NCBI RefSeq assembly: GCF_049310905.1
Contig: NZ_JBMEMN010000011.1
Span: 1-64,000, forward strand
Length of the DNA: 64,000 bases
Direction of reading: 5' to 3'
From: Gudongella sp049310905
Lineage (GTDB): Bacteria > Bacillota > Clostridia > Tissierellales > Tissierellaceae
Of the stretch, positions 33,025 through 42,661 are shown in pieces. The first letter of the stretch is position 1; each line of letters starts with the position of its first letter. A model generated the notes under the pieces. That model worked only from the letters and a program-made list of their open reading frames with translations, searched no databases and was not told where the DNA came from. The translations under genes and the position numbers were made by a program.

Positions 33025-34041
33025 ATGGAAGATCTGATTCTTAGCTTTATTAATCCACTGCCAATAATTTTTCTTTTAGGTATTATAGCCGTTAGTTTAT
33101 ATACATTAAGCAAAGGGGCAGATCTGCTTATTGATGAAGCAGTTGCTGTGTCGAGTTATCTTAATGTACCAAAAGCAATAATAGGAGCAACAATAGTATC
33201 CTTGGGTACAACATTGCCAGAGCTTTCAGTATCCACAATGGCAGCAATTCAGGGAAGTCCGGATATGGCTCTTGGAAATGCAGTCGGTTCAATAATTACA
33301 AATTCAGGGTTGATAATCGGGCTTGCAGCATTACTTAAACCAATAGATATCGATCGAAGTTCAATTAAAATACAGGGATGGCTAAAGCTTTTATCGGCAG
33401 GGATGCTAATTGCATTTTCTCTTCCGTTTTTTTCAGCAGGAAGTGAGGGTACAATATCTCAAATGATGGGATTTTTATTTGTTGCCATGCTGATTGCGTA
33501 TCTTTACTGGTCATTTCAAGAGTCCAAAAGGGAGTCTGCCCTAAGTGAAAACAAGAATGATGAAGTAGCTTCTAAGGCTGAAATAATCAAGAAATTTTTA
33601 TTGATGGGAGTTGGAATGGCAATAGTTATTCTTTCATCGCAGGTTCTTATACCAACTGTTGAGGTAACTGCTATAAAACTGGGAGTTCCTAAGAGCATAA
33701 TAGCTGCAACACTTGTTGCATTTGGCACCAGCCTTCCTGAACTTACTACTAGCATAAAGGCTGTCTTAAGAGGTCACGGTGACCTGGCCGTAGGAAACAT
33801 AATCGGAGCGGATATACTGAATGTATTATTTGTTATAGGAGTTTCTGCTGCAGTGACGCCTGAAGGTCTTCTTGTACCGGCATTGTTTTACAGGATACAC
33901 TATCCGGCAATGGCTGTAATTCTGCTGACATTCAGATTTGTAACATTAAACAAGGGAAACATAATTAGAAGGAGAGAAGGAGCAATTCTGATGGCCTTCT
34001 ACATGATATATCTTGGAATGAATCTTACCAACTTCATATAA
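33025..34041 (+). CDS. Sodium/calcium exchanger family antiporter (YrbG-like)
   Basis: This 338-residue membrane protein has two homologous halves with the alpha-repeat signatures of CaCA exchangers: GATIVSLGTTLPELSVS with GNAVGSIITNSGLIIG in the first and AATLVAFGTSLPELTTSI with GNIIGADILNVLFVIG in the second. It has about ten hydrophobic segments. The acidic Glu of each LPEL motif is a cation ligand in the family. The gene is preceded by a yybP-ykoY-like riboswitch, which suggests that Mn2+ is a substrate or that it answers Mn2+ stress. It ends at a bidirectional terminator shared with murC. Confidence 0.9.
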   Translation: MEDLILSFINPLPIIFLLGIIAVSLYTLSKGADLLIDEAVAVSSYLNVPKAIIGATIVSLGTTLPELSVSTMAAIQGSPDMALGNAVGSIITNSGLIIGLAALLKPIDIDRSSIKIQGWLKLLSAGMLIAFSLPFFSAGSEGTISQMMGFLFVAMLIAYLYWSFQESKRESALSENKNDEVASKAEIIKKFLLMGVGMAIVILSSQVLIPTVEVTAIKLGVPKSIIAATLVAFGTSLPELTTSIKAVLRGHGDLAVGNIIGADILNVLFVIGVSAAVTPEGLLVPALFYRIHYPAMAVILLTFRFVTLNKGNIIRRREGAILMAFYMIYLGMNLTNFI

Positions 34042-34047
34042 ACAAAA

Positions 34048-34080
34048 AAAGGGTCGTATCACATTGATACGACCCTTTAA
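34048..34080. terminator. Bidirectional terminator, antiporter and murC
   Basis: AAAGGGTCGTATCA (34048-34061) and TGATACGACCCTTT (34065-34078) form a perfect 14-base-pair stem with a CAT loop, with A-rich and T-rich flanks, between convergent genes. Confidence 0.88.
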
Positions 34081-34084
34081 AATC

Positions 34085-35485
34085 CTAGATTACTTTGTTG
34101 AGGCTTCTGTTAAGCAGATTATCTCCAATCTTGAAGACATTACCTGCACCCATTGTAATTACAACATCACTATCCGTGGTTTCTCTAAGTATAAAAGATT
34201 CAATTTCATCGAAGGATCCAAAATATGTGGCATCCGAACCCTTGTCCTTGATTCTCTTTGCAAGCTCCCTTGAGTGTATTTCACCAAGATCCTTTTCTCT
34301 GGCCGCATATATATCCGCAATAATGACTTTGTCAGCATCCTTGAATGACTCTGAAAAACTATCTAAAAGAATCTTTGTTCTTGTAAATGTGTGAGGCTGA
34401 AAAATACAGAAGATCCTTTTTTGGGTTGCTTTTCTCAATGCACTTAGGCTTGCCTTTATTTCTGTAGGATGGTGTGCATAGTCATCGATGATTTCAATCT
34501 CACCAAGAAAGCCCTTGTGTTCCAATCTTCGATGTACTCCTTTGTAATTGGAGATTTTAGCTGATATAAGCTCCATATCCAGACCAATATTACTGGTTGC
34601 AATAATTGCAGCAAGAGAATTGTAGATATTATGAGTTCCCATAACGCTAAGTTTGATAGTGGTTGACTTTTCTCCATTAACAAACAAATCATAAACAGGA
34701 TAACCCCTGTCGTTAAACCTTATATTTCTAGCTTCATAATCAGATGGAACCTCGATACCAAAAGTAATAATCTTGGATTTTACAGCAGGGATTAACTTTC
34801 TGATGTGTGGATCATCGTTGTTCAAGATTGAATAGTCATCTACACCAAGATTAAGCAAATATCCTTTGAACGTATCTGTTATGTGGTCCATGCTCTTGAA
34901 GAAATCAAGATGGTCTTCATCAATATTGAGGACTACTGCAATTGACGGGAAATACTTAAGAATATTGGCTTTGTATTCGCAAGCCTCCGTTAGGAGATAA
35001 TTATCTGAGCCAAGTCTTACATTCCCGCCTATATCATCAAGCTCTCCGCCTAGTAATATGGTTGGGTTTATTTCCGGATTATTAATAATGGTTGCGATCA
35101 TACTGGTGGTAGTGGTTTTTCCATGAGTACCGGAAACAGCAATGGAATTTTTGAAATTTCTCATTACAGCACCAAGAAAAGCGGCTCTGTCAATCACAGG
35201 AGCTGGTGACTCAATTGCTGCAAGAAGCTCCTCATTGTCAGAAGATATTGCATCTGTGTATATAACAAGATCTGCATCTCCAATATTTTCTTTGTTGTGA
35301 CCTATAAATATTTCTGCTCCCATTGTTCTTAGATGGTCAACTATCTGGCTATCAGTAGTATCCGTTCCTGAAATATTGAATCCTTTTTGTATAAGGATTT
35401 CAGCAAGACCACTCATGCTTATTCCACCGATTCCGATAAAGTGTACTCTACGGTACTCGGGACTGCCTAAATTTATATCAAACAT
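34085..35485 (-). CDS. murC: UDP-N-acetylmuramate--L-alanine ligase
   Basis: This 466-residue Mur ligase adds L-alanine to UDP-MurNAc in peptidoglycan synthesis. It begins with HFIGIGGISMSGLAEIL, has the ATP-binding SGTHGKTTTTSM P-loop (about 117-128), and central-domain motifs DEDHLDFF and DDYAHHPTEI. The length matches the family. GGGGGAAATTAA lies before the ATG at 35485. It is transcribed divergently from spoVG. Confidence 0.96.
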   Translation of the reverse strand: MFDINLGSPEYRRVHFIGIGGISMSGLAEILIQKGFNISGTDTTDSQIVDHLRTMGAEIFIGHNKENIGDADLVIYTDAISSDNEELLAAIESPAPVIDRAAFLGAVMRNFKNSIAVSGTHGKTTTTSMIATIINNPEINPTILLGGELDDIGGNVRLGSDNYLLTEACEYKANILKYFPSIAVVLNIDEDHLDFFKSMDHITDTFKGYLLNLGVDDYSILNNDDPHIRKLIPAVKSKIITFGIEVPSDYEARNIRFNDRGYPVYDLFVNGEKSTTIKLSVMGTHNIYNSLAAIIATSNIGLDMELISAKISNYKGVHRRLEHKGFLGEIEIIDDYAHHPTEIKASLSALRKATQKRIFCIFQPHTFTRTKILLDSFSESFKDADKVIIADIYAAREKDLGEIHSRELAKRIKDKGSDATYFGSFDEIESFILRETTDSDVVITMGAGNVFKIGDNLLNRSLNKVI

Positions 35486-35642
35486 TTAATTTCCCCCTGA
35501 ATTTAATCAAATTACATTCTTGTTGCTCAAATAATACCCCAAAAAACAATTACTCAGGCATACATTCAATGATTATATCATAACAAAAATAATAATAAAG
35601 GACAAATTTGATAAAAAAATTTATAATTTTCTAAAAAAAAGA

Positions 35643-35667
35643 AGGAATCCATCAAAAAATGTAGAAT
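35643..35667 (+). promoter_or_regulatory. Sigma-H-like promoter of spoVG
   Basis: AGGAAT (35643-35648) and GAAT (35664-35667) are separated by 15 bases. From memory, the Bacillus subtilis spoVG sigma-H promoter has AGGAAT and GAAT elements at nearly the same spacing with an A-rich centre. The elements lie about 50 bases before the spoVG ATG. Confidence 0.55.
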
Positions 35668-35713
35668 AATAATAGTAACATGTAAAAGAACCGTCGAGGA
35701 AGGTGGTGAGACA

Positions 35714-35977
35714 ATGAAGATTACAGACGTAAGGGTTAGGAAGGTTACAGAAGAAGGCAAGATGAAGGCAATAGTATCAGTTACGTTCGATGAAGAGTTT
35801 GTTGTACATGATATCAAAGTAATTGAAGGACAGAACGGATTGTTTATTGCTATGCCAAGTAGAAAAATGGCAGATGGTGAATTCAGAGACATCGCTCACC
35901 CGATTAATGCCACCACTAGGCAAAAAATTCAAGAGGCAGTTTTTGAAGAGTATGAAAAAGCTTTGACACCAGAGTAG
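35714..35977 (+). CDS. spoVG: SpoVG regulator
   Basis: This 87-residue RNA/DNA-binding regulator has the almost invariant MKITDVRVRKV start and the GLFIAMPSRKMADGEFRDIA signature. In Firmicutes it affects septation, capsule and sporulation; it is also common in non-spore-formers. AAGGTGGTGAG precedes the ATG. It heads the spoVG-glmU-prs-pth-mfd cluster conserved across Firmicutes. Confidence 0.97.
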   Translation: MKITDVRVRKVTEEGKMKAIVSVTFDEEFVVHDIKVIEGQNGLFIAMPSRKMADGEFRDIAHPINATTRQKIQEAVFEEYEKALTPE

Positions 35978-36109
35978 AAGGGCCTATGGGCTCTTTTATT
36001 CTCTTTAGAAGCTTCATTTTTTTTGTGTAATTATCAATTTGGTGTGGACTTATAAAATAAATGGGTTAAAATAATATGGAGGGAATAACAAAAAGAGGTG
36101 TGTTATAAA

Positions 36110-37495
36110 ATGAATATAGGAATAATACTGGCAGCCGGAGAAGGAACCAGAATGAAGTCCCGACACCCAAAGGTGTTGCATGAGATTTCCGGAAAACCTC
36201 TCTTGTCATATGTACTCGATGCGGCACAGAATGCTGATATAAGCAGAAATGTCGTAATTGTAGGCCATGGAAAAGATGAGGTTGTGGAAAAAATATCCGG
36301 TGAGAACATTATTTTTGAAGAACAGCCTGTACACCAGGGAACACCATACGGTACAGGTTACGCTGTCATGCAGGGAATTAGTCATGTGGCAGATGAAGAC
36401 AATGTAATTGTTTTGTGTGGAGATACTCCCTTGATTACTTCAACTACCTTGACAGAGCTGATGGAGTACCACGATTCTCAGAATAATAATGCAACGGTTC
36501 TTACAACAGAGCTTGCTGATCCAACAGGTTACGGAAGAATTGTAAGGAAAGATGAGGGCAGCTTGGAAGAAATCGTTGAGCACAAGGATGCAAGTCCAGC
36601 ACAAAGGGGAATCAAAGAAATCAATTCAGGAATCTATTGTTTTAGTGGCAAAGAGCTAAAGATAGGATTAAAAGGAATTGATAACGACAACAGCCAAAAC
36701 GAATATTACCTTACCGACGTTATCAGTGTTCTGGTCCAAGGAGGCTATAAGGTGGGAGCTTTCCTTATCGAAGATTCAACTCAGATACATGGTATCAACT
36801 CTAGGGTGCAACTTGCTCAGGCTGATGATATAATAAGAGAGAGAATTAATACCGGACATATGGAAAACGGTGTAACCTTGATTAATCCTAAAGACACTTA
36901 CATTGAACCAAAAGTGCGAATAGGTAAGGACACAATTGTGTATCCAGGAGCAGTTCTAGAAGGTGAAACTGTAATTGGAGAGGATTGTATTATCAGGGGT
37001 ACAACCAGAATCGTGGACAGTGTCATTGGCAATGGAGTAAGCATCGAGTCAACATTGATTGAAAAGAGTAAAGTTGACGATGGATGCAAAATAGGTCCCT
37101 ATGCTCATCTTAGACCGGATTCGGATCTAGGGAAAAATGTCAAGATTGGGAACTTTGTTGAAATCAAGAAGTCCACTCTTGGAGATAATTCCAAGGCAAG
37201 TCATCTATCCTATGTTGGAGATGCACTAGTAGGTTCAGGAGTCAATATAGGCTGTGGTGTTGTATTTGTAAATTACGACGGTGAAAAAAAATACAAATCA
37301 ATCATAGGAGACAATGCCTTTATTGGAAGCAATTCAAATCTGGTCGCACCGGTTAGGGTGGAGGACTGGGGCTATGTAGCAGCTGGCTCTACCATAACGG
37401 AAAATGTTGGAGAAGGAGAACTTTCAATAGCCCGAGCCAGACAAGTTAACAAGGCAGGATGGGTGGAGAAGAAGGGACTAAAAAAACACAAATAA
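36110..37495 (+). CDS. glmU: Bifunctional UDP-GlcNAc pyrophosphorylase/GlcN-1-P acetyltransferase
   Basis: This 461-residue two-domain enzyme makes UDP-GlcNAc. The N-terminal pyrophosphorylase has ILAAGEGTRM and VLCGDTPLI; the C-terminal left-handed beta-helix (from about 245) has hexapeptide repeats, with the acetyltransferase residues in RPDSDLG, KKSTLG and NYDG. ATG 36110 is preferred: AAAGAGGTG lies upstream, and the in-frame ATG at 36098 is too close to it. The prs gene starts 16 bases after the stop. Confidence 0.97.
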   Translation: MNIGIILAAGEGTRMKSRHPKVLHEISGKPLLSYVLDAAQNADISRNVVIVGHGKDEVVEKISGENIIFEEQPVHQGTPYGTGYAVMQGISHVADEDNVIVLCGDTPLITSTTLTELMEYHDSQNNNATVLTTELADPTGYGRIVRKDEGSLEEIVEHKDASPAQRGIKEINSGIYCFSGKELKIGLKGIDNDNSQNEYYLTDVISVLVQGGYKVGAFLIEDSTQIHGINSRVQLAQADDIIRERINTGHMENGVTLINPKDTYIEPKVRIGKDTIVYPGAVLEGETVIGEDCIIRGTTRIVDSVIGNGVSIESTLIEKSKVDDGCKIGPYAHLRPDSDLGKNVKIGNFVEIKKSTLGDNSKASHLSYVGDALVGSGVNIGCGVVFVNYDGEKKYKSIIGDNAFIGSNSNLVAPVRVEDWGYVAAGSTITENVGEGELSIARARQVNKAGWVEKKGLKKHK

Positions 37496-37511
37496 CTAGG
37501 AGGATGTAGAG

Positions 37512-38459
37512 ATGAACCTTTGTTTAGGTGGAATCAAGGTTTTCACCGGAAATGCCAATAGAGAGCTGGTAAAAAATATTTGCCAGGAGCTGGGTATTAC
37601 CCTGGGTACATGTGATGTAACCCACTTTAGTGACGGTGAGATTAACGTAAATATCGGGGAAACTGTTAGAGGCTGCGATGTATTTATCATCCAGTCGACA
37701 AACACACCTGTTAATGACAATCTTATGGAGCTTCTTATTCTAATAGATGCAGTGAAGAGAGCTTCAGCAGGAAGAATAAATGCTGTTATACCATACTATG
37801 GTTATGCCAGACAAGACAGAAAAACCAAGGCAAGAGAGCCAATTACTGCAAAGCTTGTTGCCAATCTACTGACCACAGCAGGAGCTGACAGAGTAGTGGG
37901 CATGGATCTTCACGCTGGTCAGATACAGGGATACTTTGATATTCCAGTAGACCACCTTTCGGCAGTTCCAATTCTTGCAGAGTATTTCAAGGATATTGTG
38001 GATGAGGATACTGTAATAGTATCTCCTGACCTTGGAGGAGTAACAAGAGCAAGGACTTTCGCCAATATCCTTGATCTTCCCATAGCGATTATAGAAAAGA
38101 GAAGACCAAAGGCAAATGTATCAGAAGTAATGAACGTAATAGGTGACATCGAAGGTAAAAACGTAATACTTGTAGACGATATTATTGATACAGCCGGTAC
38201 AATAGTTAAGGCAGCTAGCGTATTAAAGAGCTTTGGAGCCAAAAAGGTCTATGGTTGCGCTACTCATGGTGTGCTTTCAGGACCTGCATTGGATAGGATC
38301 CACAACTCAGAGCTTGAAAAATTTGTAATATCAGACACAATTCCATTGGCAGAAATGGCAAGGATTGATAAGATTGAAGTTGTTAGCGTTGCACCGATTT
38401 TTGCGGAAGCAATAAGACGAATCAACAGCAACGAGTCTATCAGCGTTATTTTCGAATAG
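37512..38459 (+). CDS. prs: Ribose-phosphate pyrophosphokinase
   Basis: This 315-residue class I PRPP synthetase shows FSDGEINVNIGE, IPYYGYARQDRK, the divalent-metal loop VGMDLHAGQIQGYF and the PRPP-binding VDDIIDTAGT. It supplies PRPP for nucleotide synthesis, including the hpt salvage step encoded at 49763. TAGGAGGATG lies upstream. It is part of the glmU-prs-pth-mfd operon. Confidence 0.97.
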   Translation: MNLCLGGIKVFTGNANRELVKNICQELGITLGTCDVTHFSDGEINVNIGETVRGCDVFIIQSTNTPVNDNLMELLILIDAVKRASAGRINAVIPYYGYARQDRKTKAREPITAKLVANLLTTAGADRVVGMDLHAGQIQGYFDIPVDHLSAVPILAEYFKDIVDEDTVIVSPDLGGVTRARTFANILDLPIAIIEKRRPKANVSEVMNVIGDIEGKNVILVDDIIDTAGTIVKAASVLKSFGAKKVYGCATHGVLSGPALDRIHNSELEKFVISDTIPLAEMARIDKIEVVSVAPIFAEAIRRINSNESISVIFE

Positions 38460-38482
38460 TCACATAGCAGGGAGTTGATTAT

Positions 38483-39061
38483 GTGATTGTAATAGCAGGA
38501 TTGGGAAACCCCGGAAGCAAATACTCAGAAACCAGACACAATATCGGCTTTAATGTAGTTGACAGATTGGCACAGGCCAATGGCATCAAAGTCAATAAAC
38601 TAAAGTTCAAGGCCTTGATTGGTGAGGGCTTTATTGGGACCGAAAAGGTTCTTTTGGTAAAGCCAAGTACATTTATGAACAATAGCGGACAATGCATAAG
38701 AGAAATTGTGGAATTCTATAAGCTGCCACCAGGGAATCTACTTGTGGTGGTCGATGATATAGACATAGAATTTGCCACCATAAGAATTAAGAAAAAGGGA
38801 AGTGCAGGCTCGCACAATGGTCTTAAGTCAATTATTTATCAGTTACAGGTAGATGATTTTCCAAGAATCAAGGTGGGAATTGGCAAAAAGCCTCATTACT
38901 ATGACCTGGCCGACTTTGTCCTCAGTAAATTCAGTTCTGATGAAAGAAAGCTGGTTGACCAGGCAATTAAAAAAGCAGCAGAAGCAGCAGAGGAATTCGT
39001 AAAAAGTGGCATAGACAAAGCCATGAATAAATTTAATGTCAGAAATGCAGCCCAGGACTAA
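38483..39061 (+). CDS. pth: Peptidyl-tRNA hydrolase
   Basis: This 192-residue enzyme releases peptides from peptidyl-tRNA. The catalytic histidine lies in ETRHNIGFNVVD, with LVKPSTFMNNSGQ, VDDIDIEF and GSAGSHNGLKSI typical of Pth. The start is GTG 38483, giving MIVIAGLGNPGSKY, behind AGGGAGTTG. It is followed 31 bases later by mfd. Confidence 0.96.
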   Translation: MIVIAGLGNPGSKYSETRHNIGFNVVDRLAQANGIKVNKLKFKALIGEGFIGTEKVLLVKPSTFMNNSGQCIREIVEFYKLPPGNLLVVVDDIDIEFATIRIKKKGSAGSHNGLKSIIYQLQVDDFPRIKVGIGKKPHYYDLADFVLSKFSSDERKLVDQAIKKAAEAAEEFVKSGIDKAMNKFNVRNAAQD

Positions 39062-39092
39062 AACCTGGGCTTAAACCTTTGGGAGGGTTGAA

Positions 39093-42000
39093 ATGAAGGA
39101 TTTTCTTATTGATCCACTGTTAAATCTAAAACCATATAAAAAATTGCTGCAGGATATTGAAAGTGGAACATCCCCACTCTCGACCCATGGACTGATGGAA
39201 GAGAATCTGGGGCATTTTCTGTGTGGATTAAAGGTCCATACGGAAAGGCAAATTCTTCTTTTGACCCATAATGAGACAAAAGCCAGACAAATTTATGATG
39301 ATATAAGGACAATCCTTCCTGAGCAGAAGATAAGACTATATCCCGCAAAGGACACAATACTATATGATGTAGATGCTTTCAGTTCCGAAAGGACACATCA
39401 ACGCCTCGAAGTTTTGTCGTGTCTTATGGAAAATAAGAGTATGCTTGTAATTGCATCGATAGAAGCTTTGTCAGATCATATAATATCCAGAGAATCCTTC
39501 CAGAGTTTCAGCTTGAATATCCAGTTGGGAAAAGAGGCAAGTCTAGTGGAGCTGACATCAGGACTTGTTGGTGCAGGTTATGAAAGGGTAAGCCTTGTGG
39601 AGCAAACTGGCCAATTCAGCATACGTGGTGGAATTCTGGATGTATTTCCGCCCAATGTGGAGCATCCTGTGAGAGTTGAATTCTTTGACACCGAAGTTGA
39701 CTCAATCAGAACCTTTGATTGGAGGGACCAGAGGTCTGTTGATGTAATAGATGAAGTAGACATCTTTCCGGTTTCAGAAGTAATAATTCCAGCAAGTGGA
39801 AGAATGGAAATTGCAGGAAGGCTGGGAAAAGAACTCGAAGAATTCAAAGCAAAAACAGAAGCAGGAGACGCAAAAGACAAAGCAAGTGATAAATTCGGAA
39901 AATATATTGATGCCTTGGAAGAAGGATCACATATTACAAATAAGGACCTGCTTATTCCGTACATTCCAGAAGGACTTATGGGTACCGTAGTAGACTTTTT
40001 TCAGGAGTCGTCTTTAATAATACTTGATGAGCCAAAAAGATTAAGAGAAAAGTACGAAGACATGACAGGAGAATTTAATGGAAGAACCATTGACCTATTG
40101 CAGGTGGGAGAAGTTCTGAAATCGCATCTTGGGCTAAAATATGATTACGAGGAATTAATAGCTGAATTAAAGAAGAAGATAGTTGTTACAAGCGCATCAT
40201 TTTTAAAGCAGGACAACGATTTTTCGCCTAAGGCAATAGTACGTTTCACCATGAGGACAATACCTGTATATCATGGAAAACTGGAGATTCTTAAAGAAGA
40301 TCTGGACAGATACTTGTATAAGGGATACAAGATTATTGTTTTGGCAGGGACTTCGGACAGAGGAAAGAGACTAAAGGAGACACTGATGGATATTGGGATT
40401 GTCTCCGAGTTTTATGGTTCCAGGGAAAAAACAATCCAAAGCGGTCAGGTGTTTATTGCAGAAGGCTCCCTAAAGGCAGGATTTGAGTACGAAGAGATGA
40501 AGCTTGCAGTAATAACTGACAAGGAGATTTACGGTGCAGGAAAGAAAAAGACCAGAAAGAAGTCCAAGAGACTCAAGGACAGTGGTGAAAAGCTGCAATT
40601 CTCAGACCTTAATGAAGGTGACTATATTGTGCACGAGAATTACGGTATTGGACAATACCTTGGTGTATCGCAGCTGGCAGTACAGGGTGTAAAAAAAGAT
40701 TATCTAATGATTCAGTATAAGGGAAAGGACAGATTGTATCTTCCAATAGAGCAGATGACCATGATACAGAAGTATATTGGATCAGATTCCATTAAGCCAA
40801 AAGTTAACAGGTTAAGTGGGTCCGAGTGGTCCAAGACAAAGACCAGGACCAAGAAGGCAATTGAAGAAATGGCAATAGATCTTCTGGAGCTTTACGCAAA
40901 ACGAGAGAAGGTAGAAGGATATCAATTTTCAAGTGATACAACATGGCAAAGAGAGTTCGAAGACTTCTTCCCCTATGAAGAAACCCAGGGACAACAAACA
41001 TCCATTAAGGACATCAAAGAAGACATGGAAACGAAAAAGCCAATGGACAGACTTCTTTGTGGTGATGTTGGATATGGAAAGACAGAGGTTGCTTTAAGAG
41101 CTGCATTCAAGGCAGTAATGGATAGTAAGCAGGTTGCAATCCTTGTACCGACAACAATACTTGCCCAGCAGCATTACAATACCATCGTCGAGAGGCTTGG
41201 GAACTTTCCCGTAACAGTAGCGATGCTTAGTAGATTCAGATCAAGAAAAGAACAGCAGGCTTCAATTGAGATGCTTAGAAAAGGCATGATGGATATAGTG
41301 ATTGGAACACACAGACTTCTTTCAAAGGATGTTGTATTTAAAGATCTTGGATTGCTGATAGTGGATGAAGAGCAGAGATTTGGAGTCAAGCACAAGGAAA
41401 AGTTGAAGAAATTAAAGGAAAATGTTGATGTACTTACCCTGACGGCAACCCCCATACCGAGAACTCTTCACATGTCGCTTGTTGGCATAAGAGATATGTC
41501 TGTAATCGAGGAGCCACCAGAGGAAAGATATCCAATTCAGACATATGTTACAGAGTACAACAAGACTCTGATTAAGGATGCCATTCAACGGGAGATTTCA
41601 AGAGGTGGACAGGTTTATTATGTATATAACAGGGTGGAGACTATTGATAAGGTAGCAATAGAGCTTAGGGAACTAGTTCCGGAAGCTGAATTTGCAATCG
41701 CCCACGGTCAAATGGCAGAACGTGAGTTGGAGCAGGTAATGATGGACTTTATGAATAAGGAAACCAGTGTTCTTGTTTGTACCACAATAATAGAAACCGG
41801 ACTGGATATACCAAATGTGAATACAATTATAATTCACGACGCAGATAAGTTCGGGTTATCCCAGCTGTATCAGTTAAGGGGAAGGGTCGGAAGATCAAAC
41901 AGACTTGCATTTTCATACTTTGTATATCAAAAGGACAAGGTGCTTTCAGAGGTTGCCGAAAAGAGATTAAGAGCTATAAAAGAGTTTACTGAGTTTGGAT

Positions 42001-42617
42001 CAGGGTTTAAAATCGCCATGAGAGACCTTGAAATAAGAGGTGCAGGTAATCTTCTGGGAGTTGAACAGCATGGCAACATTGAATCCATTGGATATGACCT
42101 TTATGTAAAATATCTTGGGCAGGCGGTTAGAAAGCTAAAGGGAGACAAGGTTGAGGAAAAACTCGATACAACTGTTGATATACAGGTGGATGGATATATC
42201 TCAGGTGATTATATTCCAGATGAAGAACAGAAGCTTGAAATCTACAAGAGGATTTCAACAATCGAGTCCATGGATGACTATAGAGAGCTTATTGATGAGC
42301 TGATAGACAGATTTGGAGATCTTCCAAAACCAGTTGAAAATCTAATGAACATATCCTACATCAGGGGAATCGGAAGCAGAAACCATATAACAAATATAAT
42401 ACAGATTAACAAGAAGGTCAGAATTGACTATGAAAATGTAGACCATATAAAGCTGGATCTGATACAGATGCTAACAGAGAAATATGGATCTGCAGTTTCC
42501 TTTGATCTTTCAAATCAGCCAAGTTTAAACCTTGAGATAAAGGGAGATGTAATTAACAGGCTGAAGGAATTTCTTGAGGCCATTGACAATTTTGCTCAAC
42601 TGGGTAATAGTGTATAG
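39093..42617 (+). CDS. mfd: Transcription-repair coupling factor
   Basis: This 1174-residue ATPase displaces stalled RNA polymerase and recruits UvrA. The N-terminal UvrB-like region spans about 1-340, an RNA polymerase-interacting CarD-like domain about 495-565 (GDYIVHENYGIGQYLG), and the helicase domains about 600-950 with GDVGYGKTE, DEEQRFGV, TATPIPRTLHMS and QLRGRVGRS. The C-terminal TRCF domain follows. The length is normal. TGGGAGGGTTG precedes the ATG. It is in its standard Firmicutes position between pth and a PrsA-like foldase. Confidence 0.97.
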   Translation: MKDFLIDPLLNLKPYKKLLQDIESGTSPLSTHGLMEENLGHFLCGLKVHTERQILLLTHNETKARQIYDDIRTILPEQKIRLYPAKDTILYDVDAFSSERTHQRLEVLSCLMENKSMLVIASIEALSDHIISRESFQSFSLNIQLGKEASLVELTSGLVGAGYERVSLVEQTGQFSIRGGILDVFPPNVEHPVRVEFFDTEVDSIRTFDWRDQRSVDVIDEVDIFPVSEVIIPASGRMEIAGRLGKELEEFKAKTEAGDAKDKASDKFGKYIDALEEGSHITNKDLLIPYIPEGLMGTVVDFFQESSLIILDEPKRLREKYEDMTGEFNGRTIDLLQVGEVLKSHLGLKYDYEELIAELKKKIVVTSASFLKQDNDFSPKAIVRFTMRTIPVYHGKLEILKEDLDRYLYKGYKIIVLAGTSDRGKRLKETLMDIGIVSEFYGSREKTIQSGQVFIAEGSLKAGFEYEEMKLAVITDKEIYGAGKKKTRKKSKRLKDSGEKLQFSDLNEGDYIVHENYGIGQYLGVSQLAVQGVKKDYLMIQYKGKDRLYLPIEQMTMIQKYIGSDSIKPKVNRLSGSEWSKTKTRTKKAIEEMAIDLLELYAKREKVEGYQFSSDTTWQREFEDFFPYEETQGQQTSIKDIKEDMETKKPMDRLLCGDVGYGKTEVALRAAFKAVMDSKQVAILVPTTILAQQHYNTIVERLGNFPVTVAMLSRFRSRKEQQASIEMLRKGMMDIVIGTHRLLSKDVVFKDLGLLIVDEEQRFGVKHKEKLKKLKENVDVLTLTATPIPRTLHMSLVGIRDMSVIEEPPEERYPIQTYVTEYNKTLIKDAIQREISRGGQVYYVYNRVETIDKVAIELRELVPEAEFAIAHGQMAERELEQVMMDFMNKETSVLVCTTIIETGLDIPNVNTIIIHDADKFGLSQLYQLRGRVGRSNRLAFSYFVYQKDKVLSEVAEKRLRAIKEFTEFGSGFKIAMRDLEIRGAGNLLGVEQHGNIESIGYDLYVKYLGQAVRKLKGDKVEEKLDTTVDIQVDGYISGDYIPDEEQKLEIYKRISTIESMDDYRELIDELIDRFGDLPKPVENLMNISYIRGIGSRNHITNIIQINKKVRIDYENVDHIKLDLIQMLTEKYGSAVSFDLSNQPSLNLEIKGDVINRLKEFLEAIDNFAQLGNSV

Positions 42618-42661
42618 AGTGAAATAATCTACCAAATTACAGAGAGGATGTTAATTTTAAA

